Source: an uncultured Oscillospiraceae bacterium
GTDB taxonomy: Bacteria > Bacillota_A > Clostridia > Oscillospirales > Oscillospiraceae
Direction: 5' to 3'
Assembly: GCA_944385265.1 (NCBI GenBank)
Contig: CALWWO010000034.1
Span: forward strand, 1-5,699
DNA: 5,699 nt
In this document: piece after piece, positions 1-5,699 of the stretch
Layout of the letters: every line of letters starts with the position of its first letter
Numbering within the stretch: the stretch's first letter is position 1
Notes under the pieces: model-generated
What the model was told of the DNA's origin: nothing
Database searches by the model: none
What the model saw: the letters and a program-made list of their open reading frames with translations, nothing else
Translations under genes and position numbers: made by a program

Positions 1-600
1 ATCTATGTCTTCTGTACGGTATTTTTCAACGGTGGTGAGATCAGCATAACGGATAAATTCTCCGTCAACATAGTAATGTCCGGGCGGGAAAGGAGTTATA
101 TGCTCGGCTATCCCAACGAGATTTTTAGCTTCGCTTGCAAATATTATAGAGCCGTCGCTGTCATACCCGTAAAACAGCGGGCGTATGCCGATAGGGTCGC
201 GTGCAGCTATGAGCTTTCCTTTATGGCTGTCGTATATTACCATTGCAAATTCTGCGTCGAGCATTTTGAACATCTTAAGCCCAAATTCACGATACAGAGG
301 AAGTATTATTTCACAGTCAGAGCCGCTTTCAAACCTATATCCCATGGATATAAGCTCTGTTTTAAGCTGCCTGAAACCGTACAGCTCGCCGTTGCAGATC
401 GCAGTATCGCCGTCAAGGCAGAAGGGCTGCATTCCCTCGGGTTGAAGCCCCATGATTGCGAGGCGGTGAAAACCCATGTAGCCGCCTTCTATACTTATTA
501 TTCTGGACATGTCGGGTCCGCGGTAAACAGTCTTTTCAAAACCTATTTTAAACGCTTGCGCCGATATACGGCTGCCGATATAAGCCATGATAGAACACAT
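1..600 (-). CDS. asnB: Asparagine synthase (glutamine-hydrolysing), N-terminal part, cut by left edge
   Basis: Makes asparagine from aspartate, ATP and glutamine in the cytoplasm. Only the first 200 codons are present: the glutaminase (class II, Ntn-type amidotransferase) domain. The start ATG at 600-598 is preceded by GGAGG at 609-613 with an 8-nt gap, and it places the nucleophile as Cys2 (MCSI), exposed once Met is removed. Family landmarks seen: RGPD at 27-30, HRLAI at 45-49 (Arg46 for glutamine carboxylate binding), CNGELYG at 69-75, SGSDCE at 92-97 (Asp95 for the glutamine amine), RDPIGIRPLFYG at 134-145, and FASEAKNL at 154-161. The MCSI start and this motif order match AsnB better than PurF or GlmS. 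The C-terminal synthetase domain lies outside, so an intact gene cannot be proven. It lies behind glnN and an Asn T-box leader, so its expression should follow tRNA-Asn charging. Confidence 0.95.
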   Translation of the reverse strand, partial: MCSIMAYIGSRISAQAFKIGFEKTVYRGPDMSRIISIEGGYMGFHRLAIMGLQPEGMQPFCLDGDTAICNGELYGFRQLKTELISMGYRFESGSDCEIILPLYREFGLKMFKMLDAEFAMVIYDSHKGKLIAARDPIGIRPLFYGYDSDGSIIFASEAKNLVGIAEHITPFPPGHYYVDGEFIRYADLTTVEKYRTEDID

Positions 601-618
601 AAAAATTTCCTCCAAAGC

Positions 619-667
619 AAAAGAATATGCAGCAGTCACGTCCTTTAAAATAGGACGAGCTGCTGCA
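619..667 (-). terminator. Intrinsic terminator of the asnB T-box leader
   Basis: On the minus strand, TGCAGCAG (660-667) pairs with CTGCTGCA (628-635). Above an internal loop, CGTCCT (652-657) pairs with AGGACG (639-644) around a 7-nt loop. The T-rich run TATTCTTTT follows at 619-627. The CGTCCT arm is also needed for the T-box antiterminator, so the two folds exclude each other, as in standard T-box switches. It ends 5 nt before the asnB ribosome binding site. Confidence 0.9.
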
Positions 668-880
668 TTACCCGTGGTGCCACCTATATTGCTTCTCTGT
701 AGCTTCTAAAAAAGCCCGGTCCAATAACGCTGACCTTAAGCGGCGCACCTAATAGTCTTTAAAGATTTTCGGCTTGCGGCTCCAAAGTGTTATTCCCGTG
801 GATTCTACCGTGCGGTTTTCACTGTCCCGCACTCACTGTGGGCGAATCTCCGCGGTACTTCTCTTTATCATAGCCTTTAG
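619..880 (-). promoter_or_regulatory. T-box riboswitch (leader of asnB), specifier AAC, tRNA-Asn
   Basis: Read on the minus strand, the leader has a stem I closed by GGCT (872-875) with AGCC (778-781), an AGAGAAGTA specifier-loop left side, and a distal stem GTGCGG/CCGCAC. The codon at 789-791 in the specifier-loop right side reads AAC (Asn), followed by the usual purine-rich TTTGGAGCC. The T-box AGGTGGCACCACGGG is at 671-685. The antiterminator can be drawn: ATAGG (683-687) with CCTAT (650-654), the 7-nt bulge TGGCACC (676-682), and ACG (673-675) with CGT (655-657). The variable base after TGG is C, which fits the G discriminator of bacterial tRNA-Asn, so both contact points agree with asnB. 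Uncharged tRNA-Asn should favour read-through. The 5' end is approximate. I saw no convincing separate promoter, so it may be reached by transcripts from glnN. Confidence 0.94.
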
Positions 881-891
881 CGATTATTTAA

Positions 892-2982
892 TTATTTTAC
901 GCTGAAAAGAAGCTCGCCATAAGAAGGATACGGCCAATATTTTGCCGATGTTATAGATTCAAGTTCATCAACACCGACTCTCAGCTCATTCATGGCTGCA
1001 AATATATAGTCGCGGTAATATTTTGCAAGCTCCATCGGGTCTGAGATGTTCTTAGCTTCAATAATATATTTTTCGAGCGTATTAACTCTGGAGTACGTCA
1101 TCCCGGTGAGAGAGGATATCTCAGACGCGAGATTTTCCTCGTATGAGCAGTCGATATTGCCAAATGCTTTTTTGTCGTTTATACACGACACAAGCTCATG
1201 TGCATAGCTGCTGACGGCGGGGAGAATATCGCGGCGCGTCATTTCAAGCATTGTGCACGCCTCAATGTTCAGCGTCTTGCAGTAATTTTCAAGTGAGACC
1301 TCGTATCTCGACTCAAGCTCCGCTTTTGTCAGGACGCCGTGAGTCTCGTAGATCTGCACGTTCTTTTCCGCTATCATATATTTCAGGCAATCAGGAGTTG
1401 AACGCAGGTTGAGAAGACCTCTCTTTTCGGCTTCGATGACCCATGCATTGTCATATCCGTTGCCGTTGAATATAATGCGCTTATGCTCGTTTATCGTACG
1501 CTTGATAAGATCATGAAGATCATTTTCAAAATCCTTTGAAGCTTCAAGCTCATCGGCAAACTGGCGAAGCTCTTCCGCGACTGCCGTATTCAAAACTACG
1601 TTTATGTTTGAAATAGTAGCAGCAGAGCCGGGCATACGGAATTCAAATTTATTGCCGGTGAAAGCAACAGGGGAGGTACGGTTGCGGTCGGTGTTATCCT
1701 TCGGGAATTTCGGAAGGACATCGACGCCGATCTTCATCAATTCATGCTCTCTGTTATCATATAGAGTATCGTTTGCAATAGCATCAAGAATAGCTGTAAG
1801 CTCATCGCCAAGGAAAATGGAAACGATAGCCGGAGGAGCCTCGTTAGCGCCGAGACGGTGGTCGTTACCGGCAGAAGCAACAGATATGCGGATAAGATCC
1901 TGATAATCGTCGACCGCCTTTATAACGGCGCAGAGGAAAATCAAAAACTGCGCGTTTTCGTGCGGCGTTTCGCCCGGATCAAGAAGGTTTACGCCGGTAT
2001 CGGTAGAGAGCGACCAGTTGTTATGCTTGCCACTTCCATTTACGCCGGCAAAAGGCTTTTCATGGAGCAGGCATACCATGCCGTGCTTTGCCGCAACTTT
2101 TTTCAAAAGCTCCATCGTGAGCTGGTTGTGGTCGGTAGCGATGTTCGTGGTAGTGAATATCGGGGCAAGCTCGTGCTGAGCGGGAGCTACTTCATTATGC
2201 TCTGTCTTAGCAAAAACGCCAAGCTTCCAAAGCTCCTCGTTAAGCTCTTTCATGAAAGCTGCGACACGCGGCTTAATAACGCCGAAGTAGTGATCGTCAA
2301 GCTCCTGCCCTTTAGGCGGTTTTGCACCAAACAAGGTACGTCCTGTATAAATGAGATCGGGACGCTTTTCGTAATACGCCTTGTCTATCAGGAAGTATTC
2401 CTGCTCGGGACCAACAGTGGTGTTTACATGCTTTACATTTTCATTCCCAAAGAATTTGAGAACGCGGAGAGCCTGATTATTTATTGCCTGCATGGAACGG
2501 AGAAGAGGGGTTTTACGGTCGAGAGCTTCGCCGCCGTAAGAACAGAACGCGGTAGGAATGCAGAGAACGTTATCTTTTATAAATGCATATGATGTAGGAT
2601 CCCATGCCGTATATCCGCGAGCTTCAAAAGTCGCCCGCAAACCGCCGGAGGGGAAGCTTGACGCGTCAGGTTCGCCGCGGATAAGCTCTTTCCCGGAGAA
2701 TTCCATTATGACTCTGCCGCCTTCTATCGGAGAAATGAAGCTGTCGTGTTTTTCAGCGGTTATACCGGTCAAAGGCTGGAACCAATGCGTAAAATGAGTT
2801 GCGCCTTTTTCTATCGCCCAATCCTTCATTGCATTCGCCACTACGTTTGCAACATCGGTTTCAAGGCTTTTCCCATTGCGGATAGTTTCCTGCAATTTTT
2901 TATATGTCTCTTTCGGGAGACGTGACTGCATCACAACGTCGTTAAATACCATAGAACCAAACAACTCTGTTACTTTGTTCAT
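892..2982 (-). CDS. glnN: Glutamine synthetase type III
   Basis: Cytoplasmic ATP-dependent ligase that joins ammonia to glutamate to make glutamine. At 696 residues it is far longer than GSI (about 440) and near the usual GSIII size of about 700-730, so it looks full length. GSIII features seen: N-terminal FGSMVFND at 8-15, [12 protein letters not shown] at 62-73, metal-site segment [10 protein letters not shown] at 191-200, [13 protein letters not shown] at 260-272, the ATP/glutamate segment [17 protein letters not shown] at 308-324, and the catalytic [19 protein letters not shown] stretch at 435-453. The C-terminal third is mostly helical and typical of GSIII. The start has GGGAG 10 nt upstream, and the sequence begins where family members begin. 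It has its own promoter at 3069-3097 and a terminator-bearing leader that ends 23 nt before the ATG. Control by the ANTAR protein encoded at 4541-5128 is inferred. The next minus-strand gene is asnB. Confidence 0.97.
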   Translation of the reverse strand: MNKVTELFGSMVFNDVVMQSRLPKETYKKLQETIRNGKSLETDVANVVANAMKDWAIEKGATHFTHWFQPLTGITAEKHDSFISPIEGGRVIMEFSGKELIRGEPDASSFPSGGLRATFEARGYTAWDPTSYAFIKDNVLCIPTAFCSYGGEALDRKTPLLRSMQAINNQALRVLKFFGNENVKHVNTTVGPEQEYFLIDKAYYEKRPDLIYTGRTLFGAKPPKGQELDDHYFGVIKPRVAAFMKELNEELWKLGVFAKTEHNEVAPAQHELAPIFTTTNIATDHNQLTMELLKKVAAKHGMVCLLHEKPFAGVNGSGKHNNWSLSTDTGVNLLDPGETPHENAQFLIFLCAVIKAVDDYQDLIRISVASAGNDHRLGANEAPPAIVSIFLGDELTAILDAIANDTLYDNREHELMKIGVDVLPKFPKDNTDRNRTSPVAFTGNKFEFRMPGSAATISNINVVLNTAVAEELRQFADELEASKDFENDLHDLIKRTINEHKRIIFNGNGYDNAWVIEAEKRGLLNLRSTPDCLKYMIAEKNVQIYETHGVLTKAELESRYEVSLENYCKTLNIEACTMLEMTRRDILPAVSSYAHELVSCINDKKAFGNIDCSYEENLASEISSLTGMTYSRVNTLEKYIIEAKNISDPMELAKYYRDYIFAAMNELRVGVDELESITSAKYWPYPSYGELLFSVK

Positions 2983-3005
2983 TGAATAAAACTCCCTTCA
3001 TATGT

Positions 3006-3058
3006 AAAAACGGCAAAGGCAACACAGGTAAATACCTTGTGCGACGCCTTTGCCGTTT
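3006..3058 (-). terminator. Leader terminator (attenuator) upstream of glnN
   Basis: On the minus strand, a 13-bp perfect stem pairs AAACGGCAAAGGC (3046-3058) with GCCTTTGCCGTTT (3008-3020) and runs into a TTTTT tract at 3006-3010. An inner hairpin sits in its loop: GGT (3034-3036) with ACC (3027-3029), plus CAC/GTG outside with one bulged base. The stem starts within a few nt of the expected transcript start and ends before the glnN ribosome binding site, so it should stop transcription unless it is opened. No T tract follows on the plus side (TTTCAAT), so it acts towards glnN. Confidence 0.88.
3042..3055 (-). promoter_or_regulatory. ANTAR-type hairpin in the glnN leader
   Basis: Minus strand CGGC-AAAGGC-GTCG: four pairs (one G-T wobble) closing a six-base loop with A at position 1 and G at position 4, the loop rule known for ANTAR RNA targets. 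The left arm and the whole loop are also the 5' arm of the 13-bp terminator, so the hairpin and the terminator cannot coexist. The core GCAAAGGNGT recurs in the glnA leader and at the start of the ANTAR gene. Hairpin and exclusion are seen; binding by the ANTAR protein is inferred. The usual second hexaloop hairpin of ANTAR targets is not evident. Confidence 0.68.
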
Positions 3059-3068
3059 CAATGTGGAA

Positions 3069-3097
3069 AGTTTACTACGTTATTTTGTTCTTGTCAA
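3069..3097 (-). promoter_or_regulatory. glnN promoter (sigma-A type)
   Basis: On the minus strand, a perfect -35 TTGACA (3092-3097), a 17-nt spacer, and -10 TAAACT (3069-3074, 4 of 6 matches). Runs of A just upstream (about 3100-3119) could serve as an UP element. The start would lie near 3062, a few nt before the leader terminator, giving a leader of roughly 80 nt. Confidence 0.78.
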
Positions 3098-3139
3098 TAG
3101 CTTTTTTGAAATTTTTTTCAGCGCCTGCCAAAAAATAAC

Positions 3140-3168
3140 TTGACATTAAAAGTATCGCGTTATATAAT
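3140..3168 (+). promoter_or_regulatory. glnA promoter (sigma-A type)
   Basis: Perfect -35 TTGACA (3140-3145), 17-nt spacer, perfect -10 TATAAT (3163-3168). An A run lies just upstream at 3130-3135. The start should be near 3175-3178, about 100 nt before the glnA ATG. A consensus promoter followed at once by a terminator suggests that control happens after initiation. It is divergent from the glnN promoter, with 42 bp between the two -35 boxes. Confidence 0.92.
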
Positions 3169-3185
3169 TTCGGCGTTAAATTAGT

Positions 3186-3201
3186 TGAGCAAAGGTGTTC
3201 A
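3186..3201 (+). promoter_or_regulatory. ANTAR-type hairpin in the glnA leader
   Basis: TGAGC-AAAGGT-GTTCA: five pairs (one G-T wobble) closing a six-base loop with A1 and G4, the ANTAR target rule. It shares the core GCAAAGGNGT with the glnN leader, while the outer stem bases differ but still pair (TGAGC/GTTCA against CGGC/GTCG), which suggests a conserved RNA shape. Bases 3192-3200 also form the main 5' arm of the terminator, so the two structures compete. A following GGGG/CCCC hairpin (3211-3225) could be the second ANTAR hairpin, but its loop does not meet the A1/G4 rule. Confidence 0.72.
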
Positions 3202-3260
3202 CTGATGTGTGGGGGAGGTGTCCCCATAACGCAGTCAGCGGAATGCCTTATTTTTATTTT
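3192..3260 (+). terminator. Leader terminator (attenuator) upstream of glnA
   Basis: AAGGTGTTC (3192-3200) pairs with GAATGCCTT (3241-3249): nine pairs, two of them wobble. Past a small internal loop, CTGA (3202-3205) pairs with TCAG (3235-3238), and an inner TGGGG/CCCCA-type hairpin fills the loop. The T-rich run at 3248-3260 follows, broken by two A. It ends 2 nt before the glnA ribosome binding site. The layout matches that of the glnN leader although the sequence differs, which argues for a shared attenuation mechanism. Confidence 0.8.
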
Positions 3261-3269
3261 CGGAGGCAT
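3243..3269 (+). promoter_or_regulatory. Possible hairpin masking the glnA ribosome binding site
   Basis: ATGCCT (3243-3248) can pair with AGGCAT (3264-3269), which overlaps the Shine-Dalgarno GGAGG at 3262-3266. The loop of 15 nt is the terminator T tract. ATGCCT is also part of the terminator 3' arm, so it would be free in read-through transcripts. Only six pairs with a long loop, so it is a weak structure and may be chance. Confidence 0.35.
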
Positions 3270-3277
3270 AGTACAAA

Positions 3278-4486
3278 ATGTATATGTTTGAGGATGTAAT
3301 GGATTATGTCAGGGAAGAAGACGTTAAATTTATACGTTTGGCGTTTTGCGATATTTTTGGCAAGGAAAAAAATATTGCCGTAATGCCGGATGAGCTTGAA
3401 AGAGCGTTTACAGACGGTATATCTTTTGACGCCTCCGCGATTACCGGCTTTGGAACAGAGGTGAAATCTGACCTCTTTTTAAAACCTGAGCCATCGACGC
3501 TGTCGATATTGCCGTGGCATATGCCGCATGGACAGGTAGTGCGGATGTTCTGCGATATATGCACGCCGAATGGCGAACATTTTGAAAAGGATTGTCGGCA
3601 TATATTAAAGGAAGCGGTTAAATATGCAAAAAGCCGCGGATTTACATTTATGTTCGGCTCTGAATTTGAATTTTATCTTTTTAAAACCGATGAAAACGGC
3701 GTAAAAACAGAATCGACTATCGATAACGGGGGATATATGGATATATACCCCGAGGATAGAGGCGAACATGTCAGACGCGAGATCTGCTATTCTCTCTTAG
3801 ACATGGGCATAAAACCTGAGTCATCACACCATGAAGAGGGACCGGGGCAACAGGAAATCGACTTCCAATACAGCGATGCGATGACCGCTGCCGATAATGC
3901 GACTACTTTTAAAGCCGTTGTAAAGGCGATCGCTATGACAAACGGTGTTTTTGCTGATTTTTCTCCAAAGCCCTTAACAGGAGAAAGTGGAAACGGACTC
4001 CATATAAATATATCCGTACAGAGCGTTGACGGAAAAGATTACTCCGAACATGTCATGGCGGGGATCATGAAATATATAAACGAAATATCGCTGTTTTTAA
4101 ATCCTACTGAGGAATCCTATCTGCGACTGGGCGAGAAAAAAGCGCCCAAATATATAACATGGTCTCCGGAAAACCGCTCGCAGCTCATACGTATACCGGC
4201 GGCGAAGGGCAGATACACAAGAATAGAACTCAGATCTCCTGATCCGACAGCCAATCCGTATTTGGCGTTTGCGCTTCTGATATACGCCGGGATGGACGGC
4301 ATTGAAAATAAACTAAAAGCCGAGCTGCCTACAAATCAAAATTTGTTTACAGCCGATGCGGAGATAACAAATAAGCTTAAAACGTTACCCAAAAACCTTT
4401 CGGAGGCATACAAGCTGGCAAATGAGAGCAGTTTTGTTGCGGAGCATCTGCCTGAAGGCTTTGTAGAGCTCTATAAGAGAAATTGA
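3278..4486 (+). CDS. glnA: Glutamine synthetase type I, short clostridial form
   Basis: Makes glutamine from glutamate, ammonia and ATP; cytoplasmic. N-terminal beta-grasp domain at about 1-95, then the catalytic domain. Motifs: metal-site GSEFEFYLF at 127-135, HHEEGPGQQEIDF at 184-196, PKPLTGESGNGLHINIS at 230-246 (ATP/glutamate), NRSQLIRIP at 299-307, and RIELRSPDPTANPYLA at 315-330. At 402 residues it is about 40 shorter than Bacillus GlnA (444) and lacks its C-terminal tail. The residue aligning with Bacillus Arg62, needed for feedback inhibition, is Thr60. The adenylylation Tyr of GSI-beta is Phe357 (NLF). It thus appears to lack both classic controls. The start ATG has GGAGG 11 nt upstream; a second in-frame ATG at 3284 is less well placed. 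It is followed after 54 nt by the ANTAR gene and is probably co-transcribed with it. Confidence 0.96.
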   Translation: MYMFEDVMDYVREEDVKFIRLAFCDIFGKEKNIAVMPDELERAFTDGISFDASAITGFGTEVKSDLFLKPEPSTLSILPWHMPHGQVVRMFCDICTPNGEHFEKDCRHILKEAVKYAKSRGFTFMFGSEFEFYLFKTDENGVKTESTIDNGGYMDIYPEDRGEHVRREICYSLLDMGIKPESSHHEEGPGQQEIDFQYSDAMTAADNATTFKAVVKAIAMTNGVFADFSPKPLTGESGNGLHINISVQSVDGKDYSEHVMAGIMKYINEISLFLNPTEESYLRLGEKKAPKYITWSPENRSQLIRIPAAKGRYTRIELRSPDPTANPYLAFALLIYAGMDGIENKLKAELPTNQNLFTADAEITNKLKTLPKNLSEAYKLANESSFVAEHLPEGFVELYKRN

Positions 4487-4521
4487 CAACATAGGAAGAT
4501 GCGCGGCTAAACCGCTATTAA

Positions 4522-4537
4522 ATCGCAAAGGAGTGAT
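4522..4537 (+). promoter_or_regulatory. ANTAR-type hairpin over the ribosome binding site of the ANTAR gene
   Basis: ATCGC-AAAGGA-GTGAT: five pairs (one G-T wobble) closing a six-base loop with A1 and G4, sharing the core GCAAAGGNGT with the two synthetase leaders. The Shine-Dalgarno AAAGGAG (4527-4533) is the loop plus one base, 7 nt before the ATG at 4541. If the ANTAR protein binds here it would block ribosome entry on its own message. Because AAAGGAG is itself a ribosome-binding consensus, part of the match is expected; the five-pair stem is the less expected part. No terminator is attached here. Confidence 0.45.
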
Positions 4538-4540
4538 ATT

Positions 4541-5128
4541 ATGCCTGCAGCAAAGAAGCCGGTAAGTGTTCTTACCGTATCGTCTTCGAAAATAAGCGCC
4601 GAAAAGATGACGGAAATGCTTAATGCAGGCAGATACTCGCCCATAATTGCGGCGTCTACTGCGGCGGAAGCGCGCGATGTCATCCGAAGAATAGATCCGG
4701 ATATAGTGATAATAAACGCGCCTCTTCCTGATGATAACGGCGTAAAGCTCGCTCTTGATCTTTCTGCCGATAAAAGCTGCGGCATCATGCTTGTGGTCAA
4801 AAGCGAGTTGTTTGAACGCGTATCATACGAGGTCGAAGACAGCGGCATATTGACTATTCAGAAACCGACCTCCAAGCAGATGGTGTATCAGGCAATAAAG
4901 CTGCTCACCGCGTCGCGCCTTAAGCTTAAAAAATTTGAAGAGGCTGCGGCTACGCTTCAGAGCAAGATGGAAGATATCCGCGTAGTAAACAGAGCAAAAT
5001 TTATATTGATAGAGCGTCTGAAAATGTCAGAGGCAGAGGCTCACAGATATATTGAAAAACAGGCGATGGACACCTGTACAAAACGCAGGATCATTGCTGA
5101 AAAAATAATAAGAACGTACGAAAATTAA
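4541..5128 (+). CDS. ANTAR-domain antiterminator with degenerate receiver domain (NitR-like)
   Basis: Predicted RNA-binding antiterminator of 195 residues. Residues about 7-122 resemble a response-regulator receiver: hydrophobic strand PDIVIINA at 53-60 with PLPDDNG after it, and the conserved Lys-Pro at 108-109. The phospho-acceptor Asp position is Asn59, and the acidic pair after strand 1 is replaced by Ser (SSS, 14-16), so phosphorylation is unlikely. Residues about 123-148 look helical or coiled coil. Residues about 131-195 match ANTAR: RAKFILIERLKMSEAEAHRYIEK from 151 with Ala152, Lys153 and Leu156, then Ala175 and a basic C-terminus. AmiR is a known ANTAR protein with a non-phosphorylated receiver. 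Clostridial NitR, encoded next to glnA, is the likely counterpart, from memory. The likely targets are the three GCAAAGGNGT hairpins here (inferred). Start supported by AAAGGAG at 7 nt. pyrG follows after 18 nt. Confidence 0.9.
   Translation: MPAAKKPVSVLTVSSSKISAEKMTEMLNAGRYSPIIAASTAAEARDVIRRIDPDIVIINAPLPDDNGVKLALDLSADKSCGIMLVVKSELFERVSYEVEDSGILTIQKPTSKQMVYQAIKLLTASRLKLKKFEEAAATLQSKMEDIRVVNRAKFILIERLKMSEAEAHRYIEKQAMDTCTKRRIIAEKIIRTYEN

Positions 5129-5699
<571 letters not shown>

Noticed and set aside
76..648. Long plus-strand open frame opposite asnB
   Set aside because: It is antisense to a clear asparagine synthase frame with a good ribosome binding site, and its product resembles nothing I recognise.
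867..872. TATGAT on the minus strand as a -10 box for asnB
   Set aside because: It has no -35 at a suitable distance, and starting there would remove the 5' strand of T-box stem I.
1604..2797. Several plus-strand open frames opposite glnN
   Set aside because: All lie inside the 696-residue GSIII gene on the other strand and show no recognisable motif.
3006..3058. The glnN leader hairpin as a plus-strand terminator or bidirectional element
   Set aside because: No plus-strand gene lies to its left, and the plus side lacks a T tract. The minus side has TTTTT.
3098..3139. GlnR/TnrA-type operator between the two promoters
   Set aside because: No TGTNA-N7-TNACA match is visible. A TGAAA-TTTT-TTTCA inverted repeat in the A/T-rich stretch is more likely part of UP-like A tracts.
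3075..3269. Minus-strand open frame of 64 codons in the glnN-glnA gap
   Set aside because: It covers both promoters and the glnA leader in antisense and has no sign of being a gene.
4503..4515. GCGG/CCGC hairpin between glnA and the ANTAR gene as a terminator
   Set aside because: It has only four pairs and no T tract, so it is unlikely to stop transcription.

Overview
The window reads as chromosomal DNA from a low-to-mid GC member of the Bacillota, most likely class Clostridia. The reasons are a T-box leader, sigma-A type promoters (TTGACA with 17-nt spacers), a type III glutamine synthetase, a short clostridial-type GSI, and an ANTAR regulator encoded just downstream of glnA. No mobile element, CRISPR array, tRNA or rRNA is visible. 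The assignment rests on gene content and is not a species call.

Layout. Leftward (minus strand): glnN (type III glutamine synthetase, 892-2982), then an Asn-specific T-box leader (about 619-880), then the first 200 codons of asnB (1-600, running off the left edge). Rightward (plus strand): glnA (short type I glutamine synthetase, 3278-4486), then a pseudo-receiver/ANTAR antiterminator protein (4541-5128), then the first 184 codons of pyrG (CTP synthase, from 5147, running off the right edge). The 295-bp gap between glnN and glnA (2983-3277) holds two divergent promoters, each followed at once by a leader RNA with an intrinsic terminator.

How it works together. Two genes make glutamine (glnN, glnA) and two use its amide nitrogen (asnB, pyrG). 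The key observation is a shared RNA element, GC-AAAGGN-GT, drawn as a hairpin with loop AAAGGN (A at loop position 1, G at position 4, as in ANTAR targets). It occurs exactly three times in the window by eye: in the glnN leader (minus strand), in the glnA leader (plus strand), and over the ribosome binding site of the ANTAR gene itself. In both synthetase leaders, bases of this hairpin also form the 5' arm of the terminator, so hairpin and terminator exclude each other. The simplest model is that the ANTAR protein binds the hairpin, prevents termination and switches on both synthetases, and may also bind its own start site. asnB is controlled separately by uncharged tRNA-Asn through the T-box.

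The ANTAR protein lacks the receiver phosphorylation Asp, and the GSI lacks the Arg used in GSI-alpha feedback inhibition and the Tyr used in GSI-beta adenylylation. Control therefore seems to rest on RNA and on a non-phosphorylation signal. An antiterminator gene next to clostridial glnA is known (NitR-type). The matched hairpins in two divergent leaders and the possible autoregulatory hairpin are the parts that look new.
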